A stretch of 64,000 nt of DNA from an uncultured Bacteroidales bacterium (lineage in GTDB: Bacteria > Bacteroidota > Bacteroidia > Bacteroidales > P3), in the NCBI GenBank assembly GCA_944320465.1, contig CALUHO010000007.1, forward strand, positions 1 through 64,000, given 5' to 3'. Every line of letters begins with the position of its first letter. Position 1 is the stretch's first letter. Below are positions 16,870 through 25,193 of the stretch, in pieces. Made by a program: the position numbers and the translations under genes. A model generated the notes under the pieces. It saw only the letters and a list, made by a program, of their open reading frames with translations, made no database searches and was not told the DNA's origin.

Positions 16870-18801
16870 ATGACATTCACCTTAGGAGCCAGATTGGCAA
16901 AAAGGATTGTGAACGAACCGTACGTAAACCGCTGGTTTGTGTTTGCGTTCGACATTATCATTTCGACCATAGGGACGGGTGCATCCTACGCACTGTGCTG
17001 CAATCTTTTCCATCAACAATTCCTATCCTCCTCCTTTGTCCAGATTGCCCTTTTCAGCCTCTTTTCAAGCTCCATCGGATGCCTCCTCTTCAAGACATAC
17101 AAGAACATTGTCCGGCATTCATCCTTGCAATCCATCTGGCGGATAGCCGTAGCATTAACGGTCAAAACGGTACTTGTCAGTGTGGCTCTGCTTCTATACG
17201 CCGACACTTTCACGGAAACAGAATTGATTGCAACCATCGTGTTAGATTTCTGCTTCACATTCTCTGTCTTGGTCCTTTCCCGGGTTTTCGTGGTCATTTC
17301 CTACCAATACTCAATCAACAGCTACACCAAATCCAAACATAATGTATTGATTTACGGGGCGAACCCTAACGATTTAAGCCTCAGCAGCATCTTAAACCTC
17401 AACACACAATCCATCTACAAAATAGCTGGCTACCTGCGTTTCGCCAAACGAGAAGACACTTACCCTATCGGGAATCTTCCTGTCTATACCTTAAAGCACC
17501 CCGCCGGATTAAAAAAAATCATCGAAAAAGAATATATCGAAGGGATTCTTTTTACTCGGCAAGCCGACATTTGGAATGAGCGGAACCGGCTTATTTCCTA
17601 TTGCTTGTCCAAAAATTTGAAACTCTTTACCGTTCCCCCCATCGGGAAATGGCGCCATTCCGTCCCACAAGTCCGCAAACTGGACATCTCGGATCTCCTA
17701 GGCCGCGAAGAAATACAAATAAACACCATCCAAATTGCGGAAGACCTGCGAGACAAAACCATCGTGGTCACCGGAGCTGCCGGTTCCATCGGCAGCGAAC
17801 TCTGCCGCCAAATAGCCTCATTCAAAGTCCGCAAACTGGTTCTCTTTGACAATTGCGAAACCGGCATCCATAATCTGCGATTGGAATTAGAAGAAAAGTT
17901 TCCCAATCTGGAGTTGGTTCCGATGATAGGCGATGTTCGCTTTAAAGAACGTCTGAACTACCTATTCGAGACACACCACCCGCAAATCGTATTCCATGCC
18001 GCGGCTTACAAGCATGTCCCGCTGATGGAAAGCAACCCCAACGAAGCCTTCATGGTCAATGTAGTAGGTACACGCAATATAGCCCACATCGCCTTGGAAT
18101 ACGGGGCGGAAAAGTTCGTCATGATTTCTACAGACAAGGCCGTCAATCCTACCAATGTAATGGGGGCATCGAAACGCTTAGCGGAAATCTACGTCCAAAG
18201 CCTGAATTACGCCATCAAGGCCGGCCGGGTAGCGGGCAAGACCCAATACATCACAACCCGTTTCGGGAATGTCCTTGGCAGCCAAGGATCCGTCATCCCT
18301 CTCTTTGAATCGCAGATTGCCAAAGGCGGTCCGGTAACGGTCACGCATCCAGAAATAACCCGTTATTTCATGACCATCAAGGAAGCCTGCTTGCTGGTCT
18401 TGGAAGCTTCCAATATAGGGCATGGCGGCGACATATTGGTCTTCGACATGGGAACCCCTGTCAAAATTGCCGATCTTGCCAAAAAGATGATACTGCTTTC
18501 AGGCTACAATTTGGACACCATCAAGATAGAATACACAGGACTGCGCCCGGGCGAGAAACTTTACGAAGAAGTGCTCAGCTCCATCGAACATACCCACCCA
18601 ACATCCAATAAGAAAATCAGGATTGCGGATGCCCGCTCATACACTTTTGAAGAGCTATTGCCTGACTATGACCGCTTGGAGGAATTGGCTCGAACCTGCC
18701 AGACAGAAGCCGCTGTCAAGAAGGCCAAAGAAATCGTCCCTGAATTCATCAGCAACAATTCCCAATTCTCCAAACTGGATCAAAAAACTGTAGCTGCATA
18801 G
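16870..18801 (+). CDS. Nucleotide-sugar 4,6-dehydratase, CapD/FlaA1/WbpM-like membrane protein
   Basis: A 643-residue polysaccharide biosynthesis protein. The first roughly 150 residues hold four hydrophobic membrane segments. A CoA-binding-like Rossmann region follows (NVLIYGANPNDLSL), then the catalytic extended SDR domain from residue about 300: nucleotide-binding VVTGAAGSIGSELCRQI, then FHAAAYKHVPLMESNP and STDKAVNPTNVMGASKRLAE. In this family the Tyr of YxxxK is replaced, as here with M-G-A-S-K. It likely converts UDP-GlcNAc or a related sugar to the 4-keto-6-deoxy form for a capsule, LPS or protein glycan. It converges with the yraN-like gene, the stops being 2 bp apart. Confidence 0.93.
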   Translation: MTFTLGARLAKRIVNEPYVNRWFVFAFDIIISTIGTGASYALCCNLFHQQFLSSSFVQIALFSLFSSSIGCLLFKTYKNIVRHSSLQSIWRIAVALTVKTVLVSVALLLYADTFTETELIATIVLDFCFTFSVLVLSRVFVVISYQYSINSYTKSKHNVLIYGANPNDLSLSSILNLNTQSIYKIAGYLRFAKREDTYPIGNLPVYTLKHPAGLKKIIEKEYIEGILFTRQADIWNERNRLISYCLSKNLKLFTVPPIGKWRHSVPQVRKLDISDLLGREEIQINTIQIAEDLRDKTIVVTGAAGSIGSELCRQIASFKVRKLVLFDNCETGIHNLRLELEEKFPNLELVPMIGDVRFKERLNYLFETHHPQIVFHAAAYKHVPLMESNPNEAFMVNVVGTRNIAHIALEYGAEKFVMISTDKAVNPTNVMGASKRLAEIYVQSLNYAIKAGRVAGKTQYITTRFGNVLGSQGSVIPLFESQIAKGGPVTVTHPEITRYFMTIKEACLLVLEASNIGHGGDILVFDMGTPVKIADLAKKMILLSGYNLDTIKIEYTGLRPGEKLYEEVLSSIEHTHPTSNKKIRIADARSYTFEELLPDYDRLEELARTCQTEAAVKKAKEIVPEFISNNSQFSKLDQKTVAA

Positions 18802-18803
18802 GC

Positions 18804-19178
18804 CTACCCCCCAAAAGGATTGAATGCATTCTTGATATGGGCCACTACCCTGTATCTGCCTTTCCCAGTGTTCTCCACCCAGATAATATCAAAACGGATC
18901 TCCCTCTTCCATGAACGTTGACAGACATAAGCTGCGGCTGCGGAACAAAGGAACATCTGCTTGCGGCGATTCACCGCATACGGCGCGGGCATAAAAGCGT
19001 CTGAGGCCCTTGTCTTGACCTCCACAAAAACCAGAAGTCCCTCCTTCTCCACTATCAAGTCTATTTCACGATGCCGGCAGCGGTAATTGGATTCCAATAC
19101 GACATATCCCAACGATACAAGATATTCTGCCGCCTGCCTTTCCCCAGCCGCTCCTATATTCGTTGCTTTCCCTGTCAT
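18804..19178 (-). CDS. YraN/UPF0102 family nuclease-like protein
   Basis: A 124-residue protein with the YraN layout: GAAGERQAAEYLVSLGYVVLESNYRC at the N-terminus, then REIDLIVEKEGLLVFVEVKTR, the E-I-D...E-V-K core of a PD-(D/E)XK-like fold, and RFDIIWV at the end. Cellular role unproven. ATG 19178 gives the normal family length; ATGs at 19220, 19256 and 19298 would lengthen it by up to 40 residues. It is divergent from the ROK gene, with promoter regions overlapping its upstream DNA. Confidence 0.88.
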   Translation of the reverse strand: MTGKATNIGAAGERQAAEYLVSLGYVVLESNYRCRHREIDLIVEKEGLLVFVEVKTRASDAFMPAPYAVNRRKQMFLCSAAAAYVCQRSWKREIRFDIIWVENTGKGRYRVVAHIKNAFNPFGG

Positions 19179-19337
19179 TGCATCCTTATTATAATCCTCA
19201 TCGCCTTGGCTTCGTCCCATAGAGACGACGAGGCAGTCAAAAATCCTCCCATACATAATAATACGCGCCAATCGGATTTTATCGAAGTTTTTTTGCATAA
19301 AAAAGAAGCTAAAACGCCCCTACTCCATAGGTTTTCG

Positions 19338-19345
19338 TACTTTTG
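19338..19345 (+). promoter_or_regulatory. -7 box upstream of the ROK gene
   Basis: TACTTTTG fits TAnnTTTG and lies 58 bp before the ATG at 19404. No matching -33 word. Confidence 0.45.
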
Positions 19346-19403
19346 TCCCCGTTCTCTCCAATGGCAGAGAAAAAGAATCAACCCAAAATCAAAAACAGCA
19401 AAA

Positions 19404-20327
19404 ATGCGTTGCGGAGTAGATATAGGCGGCACCAACACGATGATCGGATTGGTGGATAAAAATGGAAATGTAGTTGATTACGATTGCCTTAAGACGGGCA
19501 AATACGAAGTGGCTTTCGACTTGGTTGTGACAATTGCCTATTCCATCCTAAGGATGGCTAAAGTCAATCAGACAACCATAGATAGCATTGGCGTTGGATG
19601 CCCCAACATCAATCCCGAAAACGGAGTGGTGGAAAAAGCCGCAAACCTGAAATTCAAAGGTCCGGTTTCCCTTTTGAATGAATTCAGACGCTATTTTCCC
19701 CAAACCCCGCTCTTTTTTGAAAACGATGCCCGGGCAGCAGCTCTGGGCGAAGCCATTTATGGTTCAGCCAAAGGCATACGCGATTTCATAGAAATCACCT
19801 TGGGAACCGGCTTAGGCTGCGGAATCGTAATCAATGGCAAGATTGTGGACGGAAACAGAGGCATGGCTGGGGAAGTCTGCCACAGCATCCTTGTCCCCAA
19901 CGGACGTGAATGCGGATGCGGACGCAAAGGTTGTCTGGAACAATATGTAAGCGCAAACGGGATAATCAAGACATATCTTGAACTCTGTCAGAGAAACGAC
20001 ATTGTCCCTTTAACCCAAGAATACCGGCAAATAGCCAATCTGGCATTAAACGGAGACCCCATAGCCTTGGAAACATACCAAGAGACCGGCAAAATCCTAG
20101 GCTTGGCTCTGGCCAATCTGGCATGCTTCAGTTCTCCCTCTCACATTTTCCTTTTCGGAGGAGTAGCGCAAATAGGCGACATTCTAATGACCCCGACACG
20201 AAAAGCCTTTGAAGAGAATCTCCTTTTCTGCTACAAAGACAACATAAAGCTGGAATTCTCTGGCTTACTGGCTGCAAGCAAGAACGCCGGAATCCTCGGT
20301 GCCGCCGCACTTTGCACAAGGCAATAG
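19404..20327 (+). CDS. ROK-family sugar kinase (glucokinase-like)
   Basis: A 307-residue cytoplasmic kinase of the ROK family, expected to phosphorylate glucose or another hexose with ATP. The N-terminal phosphate-binding loop is GVDIGGTNTMIGLVD; the sugar-binding part has FFENDARAAALGEAIYG and ITLGTGLGCGIVINGKI; GMAGEVCHSILVPNGRECGCGRKGCLEQY carries the ROK signature with the zinc-binding His and three Cys. ATG 19404 directly precedes the P-loop; a longer frame starting at 19071 overlaps the yraN-like gene and is not credible. Confidence 0.92.
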   Translation: MRCGVDIGGTNTMIGLVDKNGNVVDYDCLKTGKYEVAFDLVVTIAYSILRMAKVNQTTIDSIGVGCPNINPENGVVEKAANLKFKGPVSLLNEFRRYFPQTPLFFENDARAAALGEAIYGSAKGIRDFIEITLGTGLGCGIVINGKIVDGNRGMAGEVCHSILVPNGRECGCGRKGCLEQYVSANGIIKTYLELCQRNDIVPLTQEYRQIANLALNGDPIALETYQETGKILGLALANLACFSSPSHIFLFGGVAQIGDILMTPTRKAFEENLLFCYKDNIKLEFSGLLAASKNAGILGAAALCTRQ

Positions 20328-20346
20328 AGATTCCTATCCATAAAAA

Positions 20347-20379
20347 ACGACCCCGTCAGAGCAATTCTAACGGGGTCGT
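20347..20379 (-). terminator. Terminator between convergent genes
   Basis: ACGACCCCGT (20347-20356) pairs perfectly with ACGGGGTCGT (20370-20379). On the minus strand it is followed by six T, so it mainly ends the coiled-coil protein gene; it may also stop the ROK transcript. Confidence 0.8.
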
Positions 20380-20426
20380 CTCATAAAAAGACAGGAAAAA
20401 TTTGCCAGCTGCTTTCGGCACGGCTG

Positions 20427-21350
20427 CTAATCCCGTATTGTAAAACCGGTACGCCCGATTTCACGTCCGTCCATATACAACATCACAGCATACTGACCAG
20501 ACATTGCATGGGTATCCTCGATTTGACGATCCCAATGCATCTTGATTTCCTGAGCTTGATTCCTGTAATCAATATCTTTTTTCAAGGTGTATTGCAAAGT
20601 ATCCCCATCCACGACAAACGAATACAAATCATCGGAACTCAAAGCCATGACAACGCCATCAGGACGGGAGATACGTGCATAAACCGTCTTCAATCCCGGT
20701 TCTACGATTTTATTCTCACTCAGAGTGAAGCTCAGATTGATACGGGTCACACGACGGGAACGGTCTGTCGGCACTTCCTTGCCATCGGCCCTTACCCTGA
20801 CCGTAGTCGCACTCAAATCGTACGCCTTGAACTCAGATGCTATGCTCATCTTCTCATCCAGTTCCGTCTTCAACTGAGTATTTTCCTGCCGGGCCCGGCT
20901 CACTTCCTGCTTGATTTGCGTGTTTTCTTCGGCCAAAACCTTGTTAGCCGTGACCAAAGAGTCTATCCGCCCGACATATTCCTGAGTTATCTTCCTAAGC
21001 AAATCCAGCTTCTTCTTAATCTTGTTGTAATCAGCCTGACGGGCAATCAGCCGCTCGATTTCCGCTTTATTGGCCAAGATAAGGCTATCCTTCCCCGCCA
21101 TTTGACCTATCAGATCCTGATTCTCCAACTTGATGGAATTGTAATCGTCCATCACTTTGTCCAATTCGCCCTTGAGCTGCACGCCTTGCGCAAAGCTCTC
21201 ATCCCTCTCGATTACAGCTTTCTGACTTCTGAATATCATAAAAGCCAGTGCTATAACCAAAACAACGATAATCAGGTACAAAATTTTGATTTTGCCCTCT
21301 CCGTTCCGGCTTTTTCCGGTCTGGTCTTGTTTTTCGTTTGAAGATGCCAT
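20427..21350 (-). CDS. Single-pass membrane protein with long coiled coil, unknown function
   Basis: A 307-residue protein not assigned to a named family. A basic cytoplasmic tail (1-20) precedes one membrane helix (ILYLIIVVLVIALAFMIF, about 22-40). Residues about 45-170 are a heptad-rich coiled coil (LKGELDKVMDDYNSIKLENQ, later LAEENTQIKQEVSRARQ). The last 130 residues look like a beta-rich domain (ATTVRVRADGKEV, TRINLSFTLSENKIVEPG, YAVMLYMDGREIGRTGF). Similar proteins occur in other Bacteroidales, where they are sometimes labelled SMC-like because of the coiled coil; that label has no functional support. It is divergent from comF. Confidence 0.8.
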   Translation of the reverse strand: MASSNEKQDQTGKSRNGEGKIKILYLIIVVLVIALAFMIFRSQKAVIERDESFAQGVQLKGELDKVMDDYNSIKLENQDLIGQMAGKDSLILANKAEIERLIARQADYNKIKKKLDLLRKITQEYVGRIDSLVTANKVLAEENTQIKQEVSRARQENTQLKTELDEKMSIASEFKAYDLSATTVRVRADGKEVPTDRSRRVTRINLSFTLSENKIVEPGLKTVYARISRPDGVVMALSSDDLYSFVVDGDTLQYTLKKDIDYRNQAQEIKMHWDRQIEDTHAMSGQYAVMLYMDGREIGRTGFTIRD

Positions 21351-21517
21351 ATTGATTTTGGTTTTACGAAACCGCAAACTCCCGACTCCCGATCCGCGCA
21401 ATGAAACACTACCGCACCTCTTGCAGCAAACCCAGAACCGATATTTGCGATTTCTTTTTTCTCAATACAAGTTGTAAGAATTAACAACTTTTAACATTAG
21501 ATAAGGCAAAGATAACG

Positions 21518-21525
21518 TAATTTTG
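21518..21525 (+). promoter_or_regulatory. -7 box almost abutting the comF start
   Basis: TAATTTTG fits TAnnTTTG and ends only 5 bp before the ATG at 21531, so transcription would begin at or next to the start codon. Confidence 0.4.
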
Positions 21526-21530
21526 CTAAA

Positions 21531-22256
21531 ATGCAAATCTCTCAAAAAAAGAACCGGAAAAGAGCGTGGGAAGACTACCTGGATTTCTTCTACCCTGAAT
21601 GCTGTTGCGGATGCGGGCAAAGATTGCTGGGTTCGGAAAACACGCTTTGCGGAAGATGCATGGAGCAATTAGCCTACACTTGCCACGAAAAATCAGGGTC
21701 GAACCCCTTAGCTGCCCGCATGAAGTCCCTTCTGCCCATAGAGACAGCTGCTGCCCTGCTCCGATTCAACAAGGAAGGGATAATCCAAGCCTTGCTGCAC
21801 CAGCTCAAATATCAAAATCAGCCTCAAATAGGCATAATGCTAGGCCGTATAGCCGGGCAAAGACTGCTCGACAGCCCAGTCTTTGGCTCAGTGGATTTCC
21901 TTGTACCTGTACCCTTGCATCCGAAAAAATTGAAAAAAAGAGGATACAACCAAAGTCTTCTCATTGCCCAAGGCATGAACGAATTCCTAGGCAAGGCCAT
22001 TTGCCCGGAATTGCTTGCCAAAAGAATTTCCAGCCAGAGCCAAACCCAAAAGAACCGGATTGCCCGTTGGGAAAACATCAAGGAAAACTTTGATTTGAAT
22101 CCAGAAATTCAGCAAGAAAAGAAATTCCATAACCGGCATTTCCTCTTGGTCGACGATGTTGTGACAACGGGAGCCACAGCATCCCGTTGCTGTCAGGAAT
22201 TGCTAAGGATACCTGGCAGCAAGGTCTCTTTTTATGCCATAGCTCATCCCGATTAG
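21531..22256 (+). CDS. comF: ComF-family phosphoribosyltransferase-like protein
   Basis: A 241-residue protein with the ComF layout: N-terminal zinc ribbon (FYPECCCGCGQRLLG ... LCGRCMEQLAY, about residues 19-48), then a type I phosphoribosyltransferase domain with VPVPLHPKKLKKRGYNQS (about 127-145) and the PRPP loop FLLVDDVVTTGATASRC (about 204-220). ComF supports DNA uptake in naturally competent bacteria, but homologues are widespread and their enzymatic substrate is unknown. No other competence gene is linked. Confidence 0.93.
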   Translation: MQISQKKNRKRAWEDYLDFFYPECCCGCGQRLLGSENTLCGRCMEQLAYTCHEKSGSNPLAARMKSLLPIETAAALLRFNKEGIIQALLHQLKYQNQPQIGIMLGRIAGQRLLDSPVFGSVDFLVPVPLHPKKLKKRGYNQSLLIAQGMNEFLGKAICPELLAKRISSQSQTQKNRIARWENIKENFDLNPEIQQEKKFHNRHFLLVDDVVTTGATASRCCQELLRIPGSKVSFYAIAHPD

Positions 22257-22298
22257 CAAAGCCGGAAAAAGAGTTTCGGATAGTTTGGACAAATTGAC

Positions 22299-22306
22299 TA
22301 CTTTTG
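22299..22306 (+). promoter_or_regulatory. -7 box upstream of the cyclophilin gene
   Basis: TACTTTTG fits TAnnTTTG; a TTTC word 21 bp upstream (22274-22277) may be a degenerate -33. The gene starts 67 bp downstream. Confidence 0.5.
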
Positions 22307-22373
22307 TAAACTTGGGTGTATTGGTACCGGCATTGGGCCGTACACCCCGAAATAGAAAGGGAAACAAAACGAC

Positions 22374-23054
22374 ATGAATATTTTCAGAAAAGGCGCGGCC
22401 TTGGCCATCGCCCTCACCACTTTAAATTTCACAACACCTATGCAAGCGCAAAACGCCGGAACAGAAAAAGGGCAAAAGGTAATCATTCATACCGCTTACG
22501 GCGATATGACCGTCAAACTCTACGATCAAACCCCGCAACACCGCGACAATTTCATCAAACTTGTCAAGGAAAAACAATATGACAGCACTCTTTTCCACCG
22601 GGTCATCAAGGATTTCATGATTCAAGGAGGCGACCCGGAATCCAAAAACGCCAGTCCTGACCAGATGCTAGGCAGTGGGGACTTAGGATATACGATACCT
22701 GCCGAATTCGTGCCAGGCTTGTTCCACAAGAAAGGCGCCTTGGCCGCGGCCCGGACAGGAGACCAGGTGAATCCTGAAAAACGTTCCTCTTCCTGCCAGT
22801 TCTATATTGTCCAAGGGAAAGTCTGGAGTCCGCAAGAACTCCAAATGATTTCGATGCGCTACGGTATCCAATTCAGCCCGGAACAGGCGCAAATCTACAC
22901 CACCTTGGGGGGAACTCCTTTTTTGGACACCCAATACACCGTCTTTGGCGAAGTAATAGATGGATTGGATGTAATTGACAAAATAGCCAGCCAACCCACA
23001 CGCCCAGGGGATCGCCCGGTAGAAGACATCCGCATGACTATTACTTTGGAATAA
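22374..23054 (+). CDS. Exported cyclophilin-type peptidyl-prolyl isomerase
   Basis: A 226-residue periplasmic folding enzyme. A signal peptide covers residues 1-25 (MNIFRKGAALAIALTTLNF, cleavage near MQAQN). The cyclophilin domain carries TLFHRVIKDFMIQGGDPESKN (catalytic Arg in FHRV, then QGGD), SSCQFYIVQGKVW and YTVFGEVIDGLDVIDKIA. A loop of about 40 residues between FYIVQG and LDTQYTVFGEV is longer than in the minimal enzyme but common in Bacteroidetes. Just upstream of pheS on the same strand. Confidence 0.92.
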   Translation: MNIFRKGAALAIALTTLNFTTPMQAQNAGTEKGQKVIIHTAYGDMTVKLYDQTPQHRDNFIKLVKEKQYDSTLFHRVIKDFMIQGGDPESKNASPDQMLGSGDLGYTIPAEFVPGLFHKKGALAAARTGDQVNPEKRSSSCQFYIVQGKVWSPQELQMISMRYGIQFSPEQAQIYTTLGGTPFLDTQYTVFGEVIDGLDVIDKIASQPTRPGDRPVEDIRMTITLE

Positions 23055-23092
23055 TCCTCATTTTGACACACCCTTTGGAAAGTACAGCAACG

Positions 23093-24118
23093 ATGCAACT
23101 GAAAGAAAAAATTGACAGTTTGTTGGCAGAAGCGCGGGAAATCCGGCTTCAAACCATGGAAGATGCCGAACGATACCGAATCCGGCTTCTGGGCAGAAAA
23201 GGAGAATTGAACGATTTGTTCGAAGAATTCAAGACAGTAGAACCCGGATTGAAAAAAGATATCGGGCAGGCGCTCAACCAATTGAAAACCGCTGTCCAAG
23301 AAGCCATTCAAAAAGCCAAAGACGGATGCCTCCAAAAAGAATCCACGCAGGCAGCCAGCCAACTCGACCTCAGCCGTCCCGTCGATGAACGGATCGGCCA
23401 TCGGCATCCGCTTTCCCAAGTACGGGAAGAAATCTTCAGGATTTTCGGGAAAATCGGCTTCGATGTCTCAGACGGCCCGGAAATAGAAGATGATTGGCAT
23501 GTGTTCACTGCATTGAACTTCTCCGCCGACCATCCGGCACGCGACATGCAAGACACTTTCTTCATCGAGCGCAGCGGTACGCCACAGGACGTGTTGCTCA
23601 GAACGCATACTTCCTCTGTCCAAATCCGCAGCATGATGAACCATCCGCTGCCTATACGTACGCTTTGCCCGGGCAGGGTCTACCGCAACGAGGTTGTCTC
23701 AGCTCGCGCTCACTGCTTTTTCCATCAGATAGAAGGACTGTACGTAGATAAGAATGTCTCCTTTGCCGACCTGCATGACACACTGTTGTATTTTGCCCGA
23801 GAAATGTTCGGGAACGACACTAAAATCAGGCTCCGTCCCTCCTATTTCCCGTTCACCGAGCCTTCGGCCGAAATGGATATCGCATGCACCATCTGCGCAG
23901 GGAAAGGATGTACTCTTTGCAAACACACCGGGTGGGTGGAAATCCTGGGCTGCGGCATGGTAGATCCGGCGGTCTTGAAAAACTGCGGCATTGACCCTGA
24001 CGTATACAGCGGCTTCGCCTTCGGAGTCGGCGTGGAACGTATTGCCAACTTGCTCTACCGAGTCAACGATTTGAGATTGTTCTCTGAAAACGACCGGAGA
24101 TTCCTTTCCCAATTCTAA
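23093..24118 (+). CDS. pheS: Phenylalanine-tRNA ligase alpha subunit
   Basis: A 341-residue class II aminoacyl-tRNA synthetase subunit that activates phenylalanine and, with PheT, charges tRNA-Phe. It has an N-terminal coiled-coil tRNA-binding arm (residues 1-80), HRHPLSQVREEIFRIF (about 103), RTHTSSVQIRSM (motif 2 region), FFHQIEGLYVDKNVSFADL and IRLRPSYFPFTEPSAEMDI, and motif 3 GFAFGVGVERIA near the C-terminus. A CxxC...CxxC insertion (CTICAGKGCTLC) precedes TGWVEILGCGMVDP, as in many Bacteroidetes PheS. ATG 23093 is used; an upstream TTG at 23063 gives a 10-residue extension. pheT is not in the window. Confidence 0.96.
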   Translation: MQLKEKIDSLLAEAREIRLQTMEDAERYRIRLLGRKGELNDLFEEFKTVEPGLKKDIGQALNQLKTAVQEAIQKAKDGCLQKESTQAASQLDLSRPVDERIGHRHPLSQVREEIFRIFGKIGFDVSDGPEIEDDWHVFTALNFSADHPARDMQDTFFIERSGTPQDVLLRTHTSSVQIRSMMNHPLPIRTLCPGRVYRNEVVSARAHCFFHQIEGLYVDKNVSFADLHDTLLYFAREMFGNDTKIRLRPSYFPFTEPSAEMDIACTICAGKGCTLCKHTGWVEILGCGMVDPAVLKNCGIDPDVYSGFAFGVGVERIANLLYRVNDLRLFSENDRRFLSQF

Positions 24119-24142
24119 AACAAGCACGTGATAATGGGTGAG

Positions 24143-25159
24143 ATGAACAAAACGATTCCCTGCATCCTGGCAATTTCGTTCTTGGCTTTAAGCCTCTGTC
24201 TTTCGGCATGCCAAGGCAAGAAAGGGAACAGCAAGCCTGAAGCCCCAAGCGCTCCCGTTGCAGCACCTGCCCCGAAGGCTCCCGTCTGCAATGCCGATTC
24301 GGCCTACCGTTTTGCCGCCGAACAAGTGGCATTCGGTCCCCGTATTCCCAATTCGGAAGCCCAAAGGCAATGTGCGCAGTACCTCCAAGCCAAGCTAAGC
24401 TCCTACGGAGCCGACGTACAGATACAAAGATTCCAAGCCAGCCGATGGGACGGCATGATGCTTGACGGCTATAATATCATCGCGGCTTTCAATCCTACAA
24501 AAACCCAACGAATCTTGCTGTGCGCCCATTGGGATTCCCGCCCATACGCCGACCATGACCCGGACCCGCAGACCCATCGCCTGGCAATCGATGGAGCAAA
24601 CGACGGAGCCAGCGGCACTGCCGTATTGCTGGAAATAGCAAGAGTCATGCACAAATCCCTGCCGGATATCGGAGTGGATATCATTCTCTTCGATCTGGAA
24701 GATTCCGGCAAACCCGAATGGGAAGCGACCCAATACGGAGATGAATATACCTGGGCCCTTGGATCGCAATACTGGGCCAATAACCCCCATATACCAGGCT
24801 ACAACGCCCTCTTCGGCATCCTGCTCGATATGGTAGGAACCCAAAATCCCTGTTTTGCCATGGAAGCCACTTCCATGTACTATGCCCCTGACATCATGAG
24901 CAAAGTCTGGAACACAGCAGCATCCTTGGGTTACAGCCACATTTTCCAAAACCGGGAAGGCGGTGCCATAATCGACGACCATTTGTTCATCAACGAGCTG
25001 AGGGGTATCCCGACCATCGACGTCATCCATTATGAAAACGGGAACCTTTCAGGATTCTTCCCCCATTGGCACACACGCATGGACAATATGGACAATATCT
25101 CGGCCGGCACCCTCAAAATCGTAGGCGATGTGGTCTTGGCCGTGGTTTATGGGGAATGA
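24143..25159 (+). CDS. Glutaminyl-peptide cyclotransferase-like M28-fold lipoprotein
   Basis: A 338-residue lipoprotein (lipobox LSLCLSACQGK, Cys at about residue 23) with an M28 zinc-hydrolase fold. Metal and active-site regions: LCAHWDSRPYADHDPD (first His ligand, about 130), DGANDGASGTAVLLEIAR (bridging Asp, about 150), LFDLEDSG (catalytic/ligand Glu) and FFPHWHTRMDNMDNIS near the C-terminus (last His). HWDSRPYAD with a single zinc set is typical of Bacteroidetes glutaminyl cyclases, which form N-terminal pyroglutamate on exported proteins whose signal peptides end before Gln. ATG 24143 begins the signal; GTG 24128 and ATG 24134 lie upstream. Confidence 0.88.
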   Translation: MNKTIPCILAISFLALSLCLSACQGKKGNSKPEAPSAPVAAPAPKAPVCNADSAYRFAAEQVAFGPRIPNSEAQRQCAQYLQAKLSSYGADVQIQRFQASRWDGMMLDGYNIIAAFNPTKTQRILLCAHWDSRPYADHDPDPQTHRLAIDGANDGASGTAVLLEIARVMHKSLPDIGVDIILFDLEDSGKPEWEATQYGDEYTWALGSQYWANNPHIPGYNALFGILLDMVGTQNPCFAMEATSMYYAPDIMSKVWNTAASLGYSHIFQNREGGAIIDDHLFINELRGIPTIDVIHYENGNLSGFFPHWHTRMDNMDNISAGTLKIVGDVVLAVVYGE

Positions 25160-25193
25160 CACCACGCGGCATGGACCGATAAAGCAAAAACAA

